From Actinokineospora enzanensis DSM 44649 (GTDB lineage Bacteria > Actinomycetota > Actinomycetes > Mycobacteriales > Pseudonocardiaceae), in assembly GCF_000374445.1 (NCBI RefSeq), contig NZ_KB894425.1, positions 1 through 64,000 on the forward strand: a DNA stretch of 64,000 bases, in the 5' to 3' direction. Shown piece by piece: positions 25,819 through 35,157 of the stretch. The notes below the pieces were generated by a model. It was not told the DNA's origin and made no database searches. It saw only the letters and a list, made by a program, of their open reading frames with translations. Made by a program: the position numbers and the translations under genes. Positions within the stretch are counted from its first letter, which is position 1; each line of letters opens with the position of its first letter.

Positions 25819-26703
25819 TCAGCGGAGGCGGAACTTCGGGTCCACCGCCTGCCTGGCCAGCTGCTCCGCGGTGAACGGCTCCTGGGCGATCGCCGGGTGG
25901 CCGCTGTAGGCGTACTCCTTGGCCTGGGCGATGAACACGACCGTGCCGTCCGGGTACCGGTAGGCCGCCCACTGGTCGAGGCGGTCGTCATTGCCCGGCT
26001 TGGTGACCACGCCGACCTGCTTGCCGTCGACCGCGATCGTGGTGCACTCGCCGCCCAGCCCCCACAGTGACCGGGCCAGCTCGCAGCCGGTCATGTCGGT
26101 GCCGTTGTGGTGCACCTCGGCGAGCAGCCTGCCCCAGTGGCCGTCCTTGCCGACCGGGATCTGCGCCAGGTACCGCCAGTTCGCGCCGGGCAGGTCCTTC
26201 GACGCCTGGTGGTAGCGCAGCGGACCGGTCAGCTGGCCGTCCTTGGGCATCAGGTCAGCGGGCGAGGTGAGGCCCGCGGGCACCGAGGAGAGCAGCTGGT
26301 TCAGCAGGTGCTCGCCGAGCTGGGCGTGCGGCCCGGCGGTCTGGGTCTTGCCGTCCTGGGTCTCCTCGCCCGGTCCGCCCGAGCTCGCGGTCGAACTGGA
26401 TGATCCGGTCGAACTGGGCGAGCCGGTCGAGGTGGATGTCGGCCCGGTGGACGTGCCGGTGGTGGAGGCGGCGGTCGACCGGCCGTGGCGAGGTGCCGCT
26501 GCCTGGATGCCGCTGTCCTGGTTTCCGCTGTCCTGGTTGGCACTGCCCGCGGCATTGCCGAGGCCGGGCAGGAACACCGCGCCCGCGGCGATGGCGGCCA
26601 CGGCCACCGCGACACCCGCGCCCGCGAGCACCGCCTGCCTGCGCGGCTTCGCGTCGGTATCCGCACCCAAATCGGTGACGACCGGATCCTGCTCGTCGTG
26701 CAT
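25819..26703 (-). CDS. Membrane-anchored sigma-linked protein, paralogue B
   Basis: A 294-residue paralogue of 24391-25197. It has a short cytoplasmic N-terminus, one membrane helix at about 25-48, a long Ser/Thr/Gly-rich low-complexity linker (about 55-115) and then the shared extracellular domain (TQDGKTQTAGPHA to DPKFRLR). The linker resembles a wall-spanning stalk. It lies 112 bp upstream of the sigma gene on the same strand. It could sense an extracellular signal or compete with paralogue A; no enzyme motif is visible. Confidence 0.68.
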   Translation of the reverse strand: MHDEQDPVVTDLGADTDAKPRRQAVLAGAGVAVAVAAIAAGAVFLPGLGNAAGSANQDSGNQDSGIQAAAPRHGRSTAASTTGTSTGPTSTSTGSPSSTGSSSSTASSGGPGEETQDGKTQTAGPHAQLGEHLLNQLLSSVPAGLTSPADLMPKDGQLTGPLRYHQASKDLPGANWRYLAQIPVGKDGHWGRLLAEVHHNGTDMTGCELARSLWGLGGECTTIAVDGKQVGVVTKPGNDDRLDQWAAYRYPDGTVVFIAQAKEYAYSGHPAIAQEPFTAEQLARQAVDPKFRLR

Positions 26704-26796
26704 GGAACCCCCCTCGTAAACCGTCAGTACGCGTTAGTCACGCGCCCGCACCGGCCGGGGGTTGCACACCTTTATCCACGTTTTATCCGCGGGTCG

Positions 26797-27603
26797 TCAT
26801 TTCCAGGAGGTGTAGTAGCTGGCCTCGTTGACCAGGTAGCGAACGGTCGCCTCGGGCACGTGCTGCACGACCCGGGTCCGCGACATCCGGTAGACGAACT
26901 CCCAATCTTCCTTGGGGAGGGTCGCCTTCACCCGCGGGATACGGCTGAACAGCACATCGTCGGCGCGGCGCAGCACGATCGAATTGGAGTCCACGTACGG
27001 CGAGTCGTCCACCATGGTCTTGCGGTCGAACGGCTCGGACAGCACGTCCAGCACGGTGCCGTCGGCGCGGCGGCGTTCCACGGCCGAGTAGACCAGGTCG
27101 GCACCGCCGCCGAGCGCGGCCAGGGTGTGCCTGAGGTGGTCGGGGTGCCAGGTGTTGTCGTCGTCCAGGAATGCCAGGTACTTCGAGCGGGTCAGCCGGA
27201 TGCCGACATTGCGGACCAGCCCCAGCACGGCGGAGTTCCGCGACAGGCTCACCGCGGCCAGCCGGGGATCGTCGGGGAGCGCGGGCAGCCCGGCGCCGTC
27301 GTCGACCACGATGATCTGGTGGTCGACGACGGTCTGCGCGAGCGCCGACTCCACGGCGTCGACCAGCAGCTCGGGCCGCTTGTAGGTCGGCATGACGATG
27401 GCGACCAGGGTCTCCGGCCGCTCGCCCAGCTGGGCACGCAGCCGGGCCACCTCGTCGTCCTCGAACCGGCGCAGCTCCGGCACCCGGCGGCCGAGCGTCA
27501 GCTTGTTCTTGGCCTCGTGCATCGGCCACAGGCCGAACGCATCGCGCAGGGCGCGGCGGACGGCGGCGGAGGCGCCGTTGCGGTCCTTGAGCGGGGCGGT
27601 CAC
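26797..27603 (-). CDS. Family 2 glycosyltransferase
   Basis: A 268-residue GT-A glycosyltransferase. AIVMPTYKRPELLVDAVESAL begins the fold, IIVVDDGAG follows and the DXD-type metal motif is FLDDDNTW near residue 165. Cytoplasmic, adding one sugar of the repeat unit. GTG start with GAGG a short distance upstream. It follows the flippase gene by 34 bp, on the same strand as the assembly genes up to 31808. Confidence 0.86.
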   Translation of the reverse strand: MTAPLKDRNGASAAVRRALRDAFGLWPMHEAKNKLTLGRRVPELRRFEDDEVARLRAQLGERPETLVAIVMPTYKRPELLVDAVESALAQTVVDHQIIVVDDGAGLPALPDDPRLAAVSLSRNSAVLGLVRNVGIRLTRSKYLAFLDDDNTWHPDHLRHTLAALGGGADLVYSAVERRRADGTVLDVLSEPFDRKTMVDDSPYVDSNSIVLRRADDVLFSRIPRVKATLPKEDWEFVYRMSRTRVVQHVPEATVRYLVNEASYYTSWK

Positions 27604-27637
27604 GTGCTCACCTCGGGTTCAGGGTTTGCTTACGGGG

Positions 27638-29146
27638 TCAGACGGTGCCGGGGAGGGCCGTCTGGGGGACGTCGACAGGCTCGACCGCCTTCCCGCGGCC
27701 GGGCAGCATGGCCCGCATCGGGTACACGATCGGCACGTACAGCGCCGCCGCGGCCGCGGCGCCCACCAGCAGCTGGGCCCACATGCCGTCGAACAGGCGG
27801 TGCACCGCGAACGCGGAAGCCACCAGCAGCAGCCCGCCGATCACCGGCCTGCGCATGGCCAGCAGCGACGGCGTCAACCGCACCCCGCGCCTGCGGATCA
27901 CCACGGCGAACGCGGGCAGCACGATCAGCACGGCCACCGCCACCTGGGCGATCGACGCGCCGCGGATGCCGTCGAGGTGCGTGCCGACGAGCAGCGCGGG
28001 CACCATCGTGCCCAGCCAGAGCGCCTGCAGGCCGATCAGCACCCGGTTGCCGTCCAGCGCCACCAGCAGGTCGTAGCCGATGAACAGCAGGATCCGCACC
28101 AGGCCCAGCCCGGCCAGCACCTGCAACGCCACCGCCGCCGGGATCCACTTCTCGCCGTAGACCGCGTGCAGCAGCGGGGTCGCGTAGCAGGCCAGCAGCG
28201 CGCAGACCGGGATCGCGGCTGCCATCAGCAGGCCGACCCCGCGCGCGAGCGCCTGTTCCAGCTGCCGCTTGTCGTCCACCAGCCGGGAGAACCCGGCCAG
28301 CGACACCCGCCGGGCGGCCTCGGAGAACACCTGCAACGGCAGGCTCGACTGGTTGAACGCCATCACGTACAGGCCCAGCGCCACCTCGTCGGCCAACCCG
28401 CCGATGATGATCTTGTCGACGTTGGTCACGGACAGCACCAGCAGGCTCGCCGCGGCCAGCGGCAGTCCGAACCGGATCAGCTCCCTGGCCGTCTCACCAT
28501 GCCAGCCGGGACGCACCTTCACCGGACACAGCACCAGGTAGCAGGTGACCGACACCAGGTTGCCCGCGATCTGGCCAACCGCGAAGCTCATCGCGCCTGC
28601 GCCGGACACCGCCAGCGACATGGTCACGCTGGTCACCACCACGAACGCGGCCGCGTCGCAGAGGAACCGGGTGCGCTGCAGGAACTCCCGGTTCAGGATC
28701 GCCGCGGGCACCACCGCGATCCCGTCGAAGATCACCGCCAGGCACAGCACCCGCACCACGCCGACCGCGTCCGGGCTGCCCATCAGCTCACAGAACGCGG
28801 GCGCGCCGAAGAACACCAGCGCGTACATCGCGGTCGAGGTACCCACCGCGATCGTCATCGCGGTCGGCGCGAACTCCCGCACGTCCCGCTGCCAGCGCAC
28901 CAGCGCCAGGGACACGCCCAACTCGTTGAACGCCTGCAACAGCGTCACCGCGACCAGCGCCACGGCGAACACGCCATAGTCGGCCGGGCTCAGCAGGCGG
29001 GCCAGGATGATGCCCGAGACCAGCGTGCCCAGCCGCAACACCACCGTGTTGAGCAGGCTCCACAGCGCGCCCCGACCCACCTTGCCGCCCACCGAAGCGG
29101 GCTCTGAACTCGCGGACTGCGGCGCCTCGACGGCGTCTGAGCTCAC
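27638..29146 (-). CDS. Wzx-type polysaccharide flippase
   Basis: A 502-residue membrane protein with about 12-14 helices, of the polysaccharide biosynthesis/oligosaccharide flippase family. The N-terminal GRGALWSLLNTVVLRLGTLVSGIILARLLSPADYGVFAVA is characteristic of the family (helix 1 and the LLSPxDYG turn). It should translocate lipid-linked repeat units to the outer face. It overlaps the O-antigen ligase-like gene by 4 bp, and the two form the Wzx/Wzy pair of the locus. Confidence 0.9.
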   Translation of the reverse strand: MSSDAVEAPQSASSEPASVGGKVGRGALWSLLNTVVLRLGTLVSGIILARLLSPADYGVFAVALVAVTLLQAFNELGVSLALVRWQRDVREFAPTAMTIAVGTSTAMYALVFFGAPAFCELMGSPDAVGVVRVLCLAVIFDGIAVVPAAILNREFLQRTRFLCDAAAFVVVTSVTMSLAVSGAGAMSFAVGQIAGNLVSVTCYLVLCPVKVRPGWHGETARELIRFGLPLAAASLLVLSVTNVDKIIIGGLADEVALGLYVMAFNQSSLPLQVFSEAARRVSLAGFSRLVDDKRQLEQALARGVGLLMAAAIPVCALLACYATPLLHAVYGEKWIPAAVALQVLAGLGLVRILLFIGYDLLVALDGNRVLIGLQALWLGTMVPALLVGTHLDGIRGASIAQVAVAVLIVLPAFAVVIRRRGVRLTPSLLAMRRPVIGGLLLVASAFAVHRLFDGMWAQLLVGAAAAAALYVPIVYPMRAMLPGRGKAVEPVDVPQTALPGTV

Positions 29147-30642
29147 GCTCGTACCTCGGATTTCTCACTGGGACCCGATCCGGACCGCTTGGCGGGACCC
29201 TTCCGGCCCGACCGCGCGGCGCGGGCGTCACCGGGGGCGTCCTTGCCCGCCCCCGCCGACTCCCGGTGTTGTCGTCGCTGCAACCCCCTCTGCCGTTGCG
29301 TGCTGGGCGGCAGAAGTGGCGGAATCCCCCCTGGCTGCTCCTGGACCGTGCGCCACAGCGCGCCTGCCAGGCCGATCAGCAGGAATGTGTAGCCGGTGGC
29401 GACGGCGAACCCGAGCAGGTCGAAGGTCGCCGAGGAGATGCCCGGCACCGCGATGCACGCGGCCAGCGTCACACCGAGGTCGCGGATGCGCGGGTCCTTG
29501 CTGGCCAGCCGGGCGCGGAAGGCGCAGTATATGCCCGCCAGGTAGATGAAGATCAACAAAGCCAGGCCGATCGCACCGTTCTGCACCAGCGTGCCCAGGT
29601 ACTCGTTGTCCAGCCAGCCGTACTTCTCCGGCAGGTAGGTGCCCATGCCCCGGCCCAGCCACAGGTGCTGCGGGATCTCCTTGCCCGCCCGCTCCACCGC
29701 CCGGCGCCTGCTCTCCGCGCTCGGGTCCACGCTGATGCTGGTGAACAGGCTCAACAGGGTGCCGACCAGGCCGGGGACCATCACCCGCATGGCCACCATG
29801 AAGCCGAGGATCCCCCACAGCGCCTTGATCCGGCGCTTGGGCGCCATCGCCGGGATGATGAAGATCGCCGCGATGGCCAGGCCGAGCACCGCCGACCGGG
29901 ACAGCGACTGCATCGAGGCCACCGCCAGGATCGCCAGGCACAGCCACCAGCGCTTCTTCTGCCCGCCGTGATCCACCCCGCGCAGCGCGTAGTGCAGCGC
30001 CAGCGGCACCGTCATCGCGCACACCACGCCGAACTCGATCGGGTGCCCGGCGGTGCCAGCGGGCCTGCGGAAGTTCGACCGCTCCAGCACGTACGACAGC
30101 GAGCCGTTCGCGCGCAGACCGGGCAGCATCAGGTACTGGGTCAGGTCAAGGCCCGCCATGAACTGCAGGATCCCGACGAAAGCCATGAACGTGGCGCCCA
30201 CGATCATGGTCTTGAGCACCCGGTCGATCCTGGCCAGGCCGCGCACCCCGTCGGTCACCGCGACACCCACCGCCACCACGGCCATGGTCGTGACCAGCGT
30301 GCGGTCGGCCGCGGACAGCTCGTCAGGGGGCAGGTAGCCGTAGGTGGCGTAGCCGTAGGTCGCCAGCTGCGCGCAGACGAACAGGAACAGCGCGATCCGC
30401 GCGGCGTTGCGGCCCTTGGCCACGCCCAGCGTGGTCACCATCTGGGCGAGGAACCACAGCACGCCCATGGCCAGGCCGATCGCCACGCCCGGGGCCAGCG
30501 ACATGGGCAGGCCCTTGATCACCAGGGCGGCCGGGATCACGGTCATGGCCAGCGCGTAGACGCAGGCGACGGTCGCGCCGTCAGCCTTGGAGCGCGCCTT
30601 GACCGGGGTACCCGCCTTGCCGCCGACGAAGTCGGGGATCAC
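29143..30642 (-). CDS. O-antigen ligase/Wzy-like polymerase
   Basis: A 499-residue polytopic membrane protein with about 11-12 helices and the Wzy_C domain (about 240-400). That domain includes SLSRSAVLGLAIAAIF, a long outer loop with HLWLGRGMGTYLPEKYG and NEYLGTLVQNGAIGL. The final 70 residues are a basic cytoplasmic tail. It probably polymerises repeat units delivered by the flippase, or ligates the chain to an acceptor. The GTG start lies 2 bp after the Wzz-like stop. Confidence 0.85.
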   Translation of the reverse strand: MIPDFVGGKAGTPVKARSKADGATVACVYALAMTVIPAALVIKGLPMSLAPGVAIGLAMGVLWFLAQMVTTLGVAKGRNAARIALFLFVCAQLATYGYATYGYLPPDELSAADRTLVTTMAVVAVGVAVTDGVRGLARIDRVLKTMIVGATFMAFVGILQFMAGLDLTQYLMLPGLRANGSLSYVLERSNFRRPAGTAGHPIEFGVVCAMTVPLALHYALRGVDHGGQKKRWWLCLAILAVASMQSLSRSAVLGLAIAAIFIIPAMAPKRRIKALWGILGFMVAMRVMVPGLVGTLLSLFTSISVDPSAESRRRAVERAGKEIPQHLWLGRGMGTYLPEKYGWLDNEYLGTLVQNGAIGLALLIFIYLAGIYCAFRARLASKDPRIRDLGVTLAACIAVPGISSATFDLLGFAVATGYTFLLIGLAGALWRTVQEQPGGIPPLLPPSTQRQRGLQRRQHRESAGAGKDAPGDARAARSGRKGPAKRSGSGPSEKSEVRA

Positions 30643-30644
30643 GG

Positions 30645-31808
30645 TCAGCCACGCGGTTCTTGCGGCGACTGCGCAGGCTTCGGCGTCGCAGGCTTCGGCT
30701 GCTGTGCGGTCGGCGCGGGCTTGGCCTGCTGACCGGCCTGACCCGACTGACCGGTTTGACTGGTCTGACCTGACTGACCGGTCGGCGCGGGCTTGGCGGG
30801 CGGCGCGGCCTGGGCGACCTGGGTGGGCTTCTGCACCCGCACCGTCGGGGGCTCCCGGTACTCCTCGGGAGAGCGGTTGCCCTGGCCCTGACGCCGGTTG
30901 AGCGGACCGCTCGGGTTCGACGGCGGCGGCAGCTGGCCGCTGTTGGCACCGTTCACCGGCGCGCCGTTCGCGGCACCGACCGGCCGCACCCGCTGGGTGC
31001 GCTCGGACAGCGAGTCACCGCGCATCGGCTGCGGCGCGCGGGCCGCGTTCGGCGGCGGACCGGCCGGGCGGCGCACCGGCTCGGCGGCGGCGCGGACCGG
31101 CTCGTCCTCGCGCTCGGCCTGCGGCTCGTCCTCGTCCGGGTCGACGGCGCCCTCGTCGAGGTCATCGTCGTCCAGCCCGGCCCGCCTGCGCTTGCGCTGC
31201 TGCAACGTCTCCAGCCCGTACACCGCGCCAAGGCTGGCGATCAGGCCCAGCACCAGCGCCACGCCAGCGGCCCTGATCTTGCCGCCGCGCAGCGGCTCCG
31301 GCTTGGTCGGCGACACCACGTCGTCCACCCGGATGAACGTGCTCGGCGGCGCGCCGAGCACCTGCTGCCGCTTGGACAGCTCGTCCTTGACCTTGTCCAG
31401 CACCTGGATGGCCAGCTGCCGGGCGCCCTCCTCGGACGCGCTGTCGGTCTTGATCGTGATGAACGGGCCGCCGTCCGAGCCACCCGTCAGGGTGAACGTG
31501 TGGTCCGGCTTGTCCGCGCCGAGCGACTTCACCACCTCGGGGGTGTTGATGCTCTGGATCACGATCGAGGCCGAGATGGACAGGCTGCTCTCGAACGCCA
31601 GCAGCGGGTTCGTCTGCCCGTTCACCTTGTCCGCCGAGCTGGTCGGACCGCTCGCGGGGGAGGTCAGCACGATCACGCCGGTCGACTCGTAGTGCAGTGG
31701 CATCGCCACGTACACCGCCCCGGCGGCGCCGACCGTCACGGCGAACACCGGGAGCGCCACGTACCACCGCTTGAGCAGTACGAGGAGGGTCTTGAAGAAG
31801 TCCATCAT
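30645..31808 (-). CDS. Wzz-like chain-length protein with Pro/Gln tail
   Basis: A 387-residue protein. The first membrane helix is at about 14-36, an outer domain follows (about 40-185) with FIRVDDVV and SPTKPEPLRG before the second helix at about 190-210. The tail of about 175 residues is cytoplasmic, acidic, then Pro/Gln-rich with GQSGQ-type repeats. It controls chain length in Wzy systems. No autokinase domain is fused or encoded in the window. Start chosen at the first of two adjacent ATG codons preceded by GGGG. Confidence 0.82.
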   Translation of the reverse strand: MMDFFKTLLVLLKRWYVALPVFAVTVGAAGAVYVAMPLHYESTGVIVLTSPASGPTSSADKVNGQTNPLLAFESSLSISASIVIQSINTPEVVKSLGADKPDHTFTLTGGSDGGPFITIKTDSASEEGARQLAIQVLDKVKDELSKRQQVLGAPPSTFIRVDDVVSPTKPEPLRGGKIRAAGVALVLGLIASLGAVYGLETLQQRKRRRAGLDDDDLDEGAVDPDEDEPQAEREDEPVRAAAEPVRRPAGPPPNAARAPQPMRGDSLSERTQRVRPVGAANGAPVNGANSGQLPPPSNPSGPLNRRQGQGNRSPEEYREPPTVRVQKPTQVAQAAPPAKPAPTGQSGQTSQTGQSGQAGQQAKPAPTAQQPKPATPKPAQSPQEPRG

Positions 31809-31899
31809 CTGCGCCCCAACACACGACGTGACGCCGAGCAACAGGTCCGGCTGCCTACTTGTTGAATCATCGCTTGTGCAGAAAAGTCGTTACTCCATG

Positions 31900-31950
31900 T
31901 GATCCCGCCCGCCTGACCGTACCGCTGACCGGCCTAACGACGGGATCACC
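31900..31950. terminator. Inverted repeat between GT39-like and Wzz genes
   Basis: GTGATCCCG and CGGGATCAC form 9-bp arms separated by about 33 nt and overlap the 3' end of the upstream gene. It is weak as a terminator. GTTACTCC (GTAAC on the minus strand) lies nearby, within the probable promoter of the Wzz-like gene. Confidence 0.4.
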
Positions 31951-33589
31951 TGTTGAGGTTCGTCCGATACCGCCACACGCGATAGGACGTGCCGTCACCC
32001 ACCGGGGTTGTGAGCAACAGGTCACGCTCACACACCACGATGTCGACCTTGATACCACCGCCCTGTTGCGGCTCGGTGAACCGCACGCAACCGGGGTTCT
32101 CCGGGTCCGGTATGCCCGGGTCGTTGTCGCCGCGCGCGTAGAGGGCCACGTCGCGGGTCGCCAGGAACTCGTGCACCTGGCCGGTCTTGAGAGCGTCGAG
32201 ATACTCGACGGAGTTGACCAACCCCTCCAGGTGGACCACCGGTCTGCGCAGGTGGTACCCGATGCTGCCTGCCCGGTCGCCCATCGCGATCGGCGCGCCC
32301 ACCGGGGTGAGGGCGTCGATCCGCGCGGCCACCGCGGGCCCGGCCTCGATGAACGCCGACCGGGCCACGACGCCCTTGGTGGACCGGGCCGCGTTCACGC
32401 CGATGAGCGCCACCATGAGCAGCGCCAGTCCACCCGCCAGCGCCAGCCGCGCGGGCTTGTGCTGTTGCGCCGCCTTCGCCCACTTCGCGACCAGCGCGGG
32501 CCCGGCGAGCGCGACGGCCAGTGGCGCGGACGAGAAGTACCAGGGCCACAACTGCCAAGAAGAGGTAAAGGCATAGTAACCCACGGTAAGCACACCGCCG
32601 GTCAGCATGATCGCGCCGAACCGGGCCGCGAGCCCGAGGCCGCCGGTCGCGCGAGCCAGCAGCGCGCCGACCACCGCGAGCAGGGCGATGGCGCCGAGCC
32701 AGGTGCGCTGGTCGAACAGCACCGGGGAGCTGAGGAACTGGCTGATGGTGTCGGTGTTGAAGCCGCCCCCGCCCAGCGCCTTCGCCTGGCCGGAGACCGG
32801 CAGGGGGGTGTGGAACAGAGCCTGGTTGATCGCCACGTAGGCGACCAGGACCAGGGCCGGGACCAGGGCGAGCCAGAGCGTCAGCCGCAGCCAGGGCCTG
32901 CCCGCGCGCGCCCAGGTGACCGCGGCGACGACGCCGAGCACGGCCATGGGGAACACGGTGTCCAGGCGGGCGAGCACGGCCAGCGCCATCAGCACGCCGA
33001 CGCCGCGGGCGGCGGCCGGGCCGAAGGCGGGGGACAGGAAGCCGTCGGTGCGCAGGTAGGTGGCGCCGAGCCAGAGGAGGATGAACAGCAGCAGCCCGGT
33101 CTCCATGCCGGAGAACCAGAACGACGGGCCCGCCGCGCCGAGCACCAGGAGCGGGGTGGCACAAAGCGTGACCAGGATGGGACGCCCGGTGAGCATCCCG
33201 ATGCGGTCGATCTGCCGTCCGGACGCTACCGCCAGAGCCGATGAGACGAGCGTCACAGCAACCAAGGCCGCCTTACCGTTCGTGATCGAAAAGACCGGAA
33301 CGAGTAGCAGTAGCCACAGAGGGTGATAGCCGTTCGTCGGGTCCAGTCCGTTGAACGTCGAACCGTCACCCATCGCGATGTGGTCCGCGATACCGAAGTA
33401 GTAGAAGGCGTCGTCGTCGAACGAGCCGACCGCGGTGGAGTACGGCGAGAAGATGACCATGCCGAGCCGCACCGCGGCGATTACGCAGGCCAGCAGCGTG
33501 ACGGAGAGCCAGATCGGTGGTCGTTGGCCCGTCCCGGGCGCGGCGTCGGGCCGTCCGGGGGCGGGGGTCGGTCGGGCGCTTGTGCGCAT
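31946..33589 (-). CDS. GT39-like polytopic membrane glycosyltransferase
   Basis: A 547-residue protein with about 10-12 membrane helices and an extracellular C-terminal domain. FDDDAFYYFGIADHIAMGDG in the first outer loop carries the acidic motif used by GT-C enzymes with polyprenyl-phosphate sugar donors. DPTNGYHPLW follows. It could decorate the polymer outside the membrane. ATG at 33589 has GGGAG at the usual spacing; a frame opening at 33691 lacks this. Upstream DNA contains a GTAACGATT motif on the minus strand. Confidence 0.7.
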   Translation of the reverse strand: MRTSARPTPAPGRPDAAPGTGQRPPIWLSVTLLACVIAAVRLGMVIFSPYSTAVGSFDDDAFYYFGIADHIAMGDGSTFNGLDPTNGYHPLWLLLLVPVFSITNGKAALVAVTLVSSALAVASGRQIDRIGMLTGRPILVTLCATPLLVLGAAGPSFWFSGMETGLLLFILLWLGATYLRTDGFLSPAFGPAAARGVGVLMALAVLARLDTVFPMAVLGVVAAVTWARAGRPWLRLTLWLALVPALVLVAYVAINQALFHTPLPVSGQAKALGGGGFNTDTISQFLSSPVLFDQRTWLGAIALLAVVGALLARATGGLGLAARFGAIMLTGGVLTVGYYAFTSSWQLWPWYFSSAPLAVALAGPALVAKWAKAAQQHKPARLALAGGLALLMVALIGVNAARSTKGVVARSAFIEAGPAVAARIDALTPVGAPIAMGDRAGSIGYHLRRPVVHLEGLVNSVEYLDALKTGQVHEFLATRDVALYARGDNDPGIPDPENPGCVRFTEPQQGGGIKVDIVVCERDLLLTTPVGDGTSYRVWRYRTNLNR

Positions 33590-33866
33590 CCCTGCTCCCG
33601 GTTGCCGAAGAGAACTGCTCGGAACAGGGATCGTGTGGTCCGGTAAATCGTTACGCAGCGTCGCCTCCCCCAGACGAGTGACGGGCCCCACTCTTGGTAA
33701 TCATGAGCCCCAAGTTGATCGTGACTCCATTGTGATCTGGCAGTGGATGTGCATAGAGTGCCCCCGGCTCGCGGGGCACACCCCGACACGATGCCCCGCA
33801 CGCCTGAAAACCCTTGTCCTGCAACGGGGGCGAACTACTGCCAACCGGAAGGATCTGACGGATCCC

Positions 33867-35039
33867 ATGTCCGCTCGACATCAGACGTCTGCGGAGTTAA
33901 CCGACCGCCATGACCGCCGGAGACGGGCGCGCACCCGCGTCATCGCCACCGGAGTGGCCGTGAGCGCACTGGTACTCGTCGCGGGCTGCAAGCCCGTAGC
34001 GGGAAAGCCCAACCCGCATCCGCCGACAATCCCCACCACGACCACGGTCTCCCCGGACCCCACCGAGGTGCCACCCCCCTCGACCGAGACGCCCACCAGT
34101 GCTCCATCGGCCACCGAGTCGACTGTGCAGCCCACCGCCTCGGCGACCATCAAGCCAACGAACCAGCCCGCCCCACCCACGGTGGCCCCCCCGGGCGGCC
34201 CGGTCCCCGGGAACACCGCCCCCCAGGCAGGCCAGGTCGGCTACCGCGGTGACCGGGCCAAGCTGAAGGTCGTGGACGGCCCCGGTTCGGCTCCCCCCGG
34301 CACCACCTGGAACTCCGGCGCCCTGCGCTTCAGTGGCAACGTCACCCTGGACGGGGTCTACGTCAAGGGCGGCATCGAGTACAGCGGCAAGGGCACGCTG
34401 ACCATTCGCAACTCGGTGATCGAGGGCAACCACAACAGCTGGTCCCCGATCCTGGGCAACAGCGGCCACGTCGACGTCCGCGACTCCACGATCACCTACA
34501 AGGACGACCAGCTGCCCGGCGACAAGTGGGGCAACGGCGCCATCCACGGCGACGCCACGGTCACGGTGATCCGGTGCGACATCTCGGGCACCCCGGACGG
34601 CATCCAGAACGGCCCCGGCAACAGCACTATCGAACAGAACTACATCCACGACCTGCGCCGGTTCGGGACATATCCGGAAAACACGCACAATGACGGCATC
34701 CAGTCCTACGGCGGACCGAACACCGTCATCCGCTACAACCGGATCGACATCAGCGCGGATGGCAAGGCCTACGACGGCACCCACCAGAACGCCGCGGTCT
34801 TCATCATGACCAGCGACGGTGAAGCCACCAGTGGCCTCCAGGTCATCGGCAACTACCTCGCGGGCGGCGGCTACATCATGCGCATCGGTGCCACCACCCG
34901 CGGCGCGGTCATCACCGACAACCACTTCGGTACGACCGCGGGCGGCTTCGGCGAGTTCACCGTCGACCAGGGCGCGACCATCGCGCAATGGGCGAACAAC
35001 ACAAGTTTGGCGAACAAGCAGTTGAACCAGCCGAAGTAA
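33867..35039 (+). CDS. Right-handed beta-helix lipoprotein
   Basis: A 390-residue predicted lipoprotein. The signal peptide ends in a lipobox LVLVAGC (Cys about residue 38). A Thr/Pro-rich linker (about 45-125) is followed by a parallel beta-helix domain (about 140-385) with repeating short strands such as GTLTIRNSVIEGN, HVDVRDSTITY, TVTVIRCDI and STIEQNYIHDL. The fold is that of pectate-lyase-like polysaccharide-binding or -cleaving proteins. No catalytic residue set can be assigned. It is placed to act on the polymer outside the cell. Confidence 0.8.
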   Translation: MSARHQTSAELTDRHDRRRRARTRVIATGVAVSALVLVAGCKPVAGKPNPHPPTIPTTTTVSPDPTEVPPPSTETPTSAPSATESTVQPTASATIKPTNQPAPPTVAPPGGPVPGNTAPQAGQVGYRGDRAKLKVVDGPGSAPPGTTWNSGALRFSGNVTLDGVYVKGGIEYSGKGTLTIRNSVIEGNHNSWSPILGNSGHVDVRDSTITYKDDQLPGDKWGNGAIHGDATVTVIRCDISGTPDGIQNGPGNSTIEQNYIHDLRRFGTYPENTHNDGIQSYGGPNTVIRYNRIDISADGKAYDGTHQNAAVFIMTSDGEATSGLQVIGNYLAGGGYIMRIGATTRGAVITDNHFGTTAGGFGEFTVDQGATIAQWANNTSLANKQLNQPK

Positions 35040-35061
35040 CCCTGGCCCCCAGGGCCCCAGA

Positions 35062-35095
35062 GGCCGCCGTCGCCATCCCCCGGGCGACGGCGGCC
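35062..35095. terminator. Terminator between convergent genes
   Basis: GGCCGCCGTCGCC pairs perfectly with GGCGACGGCGGCC over 13 bp with an 8-nt loop, between the lipoprotein gene and the convergent propeller gene. Confidence 0.75.
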
Positions 35096-35157
35096 CTCTG
35101 TCTGTCAGGCCCCAGCCGCTCCCGCCCTGGGCCGCTCCGAGCGCCCTTGACCGGGCC

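Noticed and set aside
24391-26703. Duplicate copy caused by assembly error
   Set aside because: The two genes differ in linker, N-terminus and many residues, so they are true paralogues.
33435-33866. Upstream extension of the beta-helix lipoprotein
   Set aside because: The extension overlaps the divergent GT39-like gene start and would bury the signal peptide. ATG at 33867 puts the lipobox in the right place.
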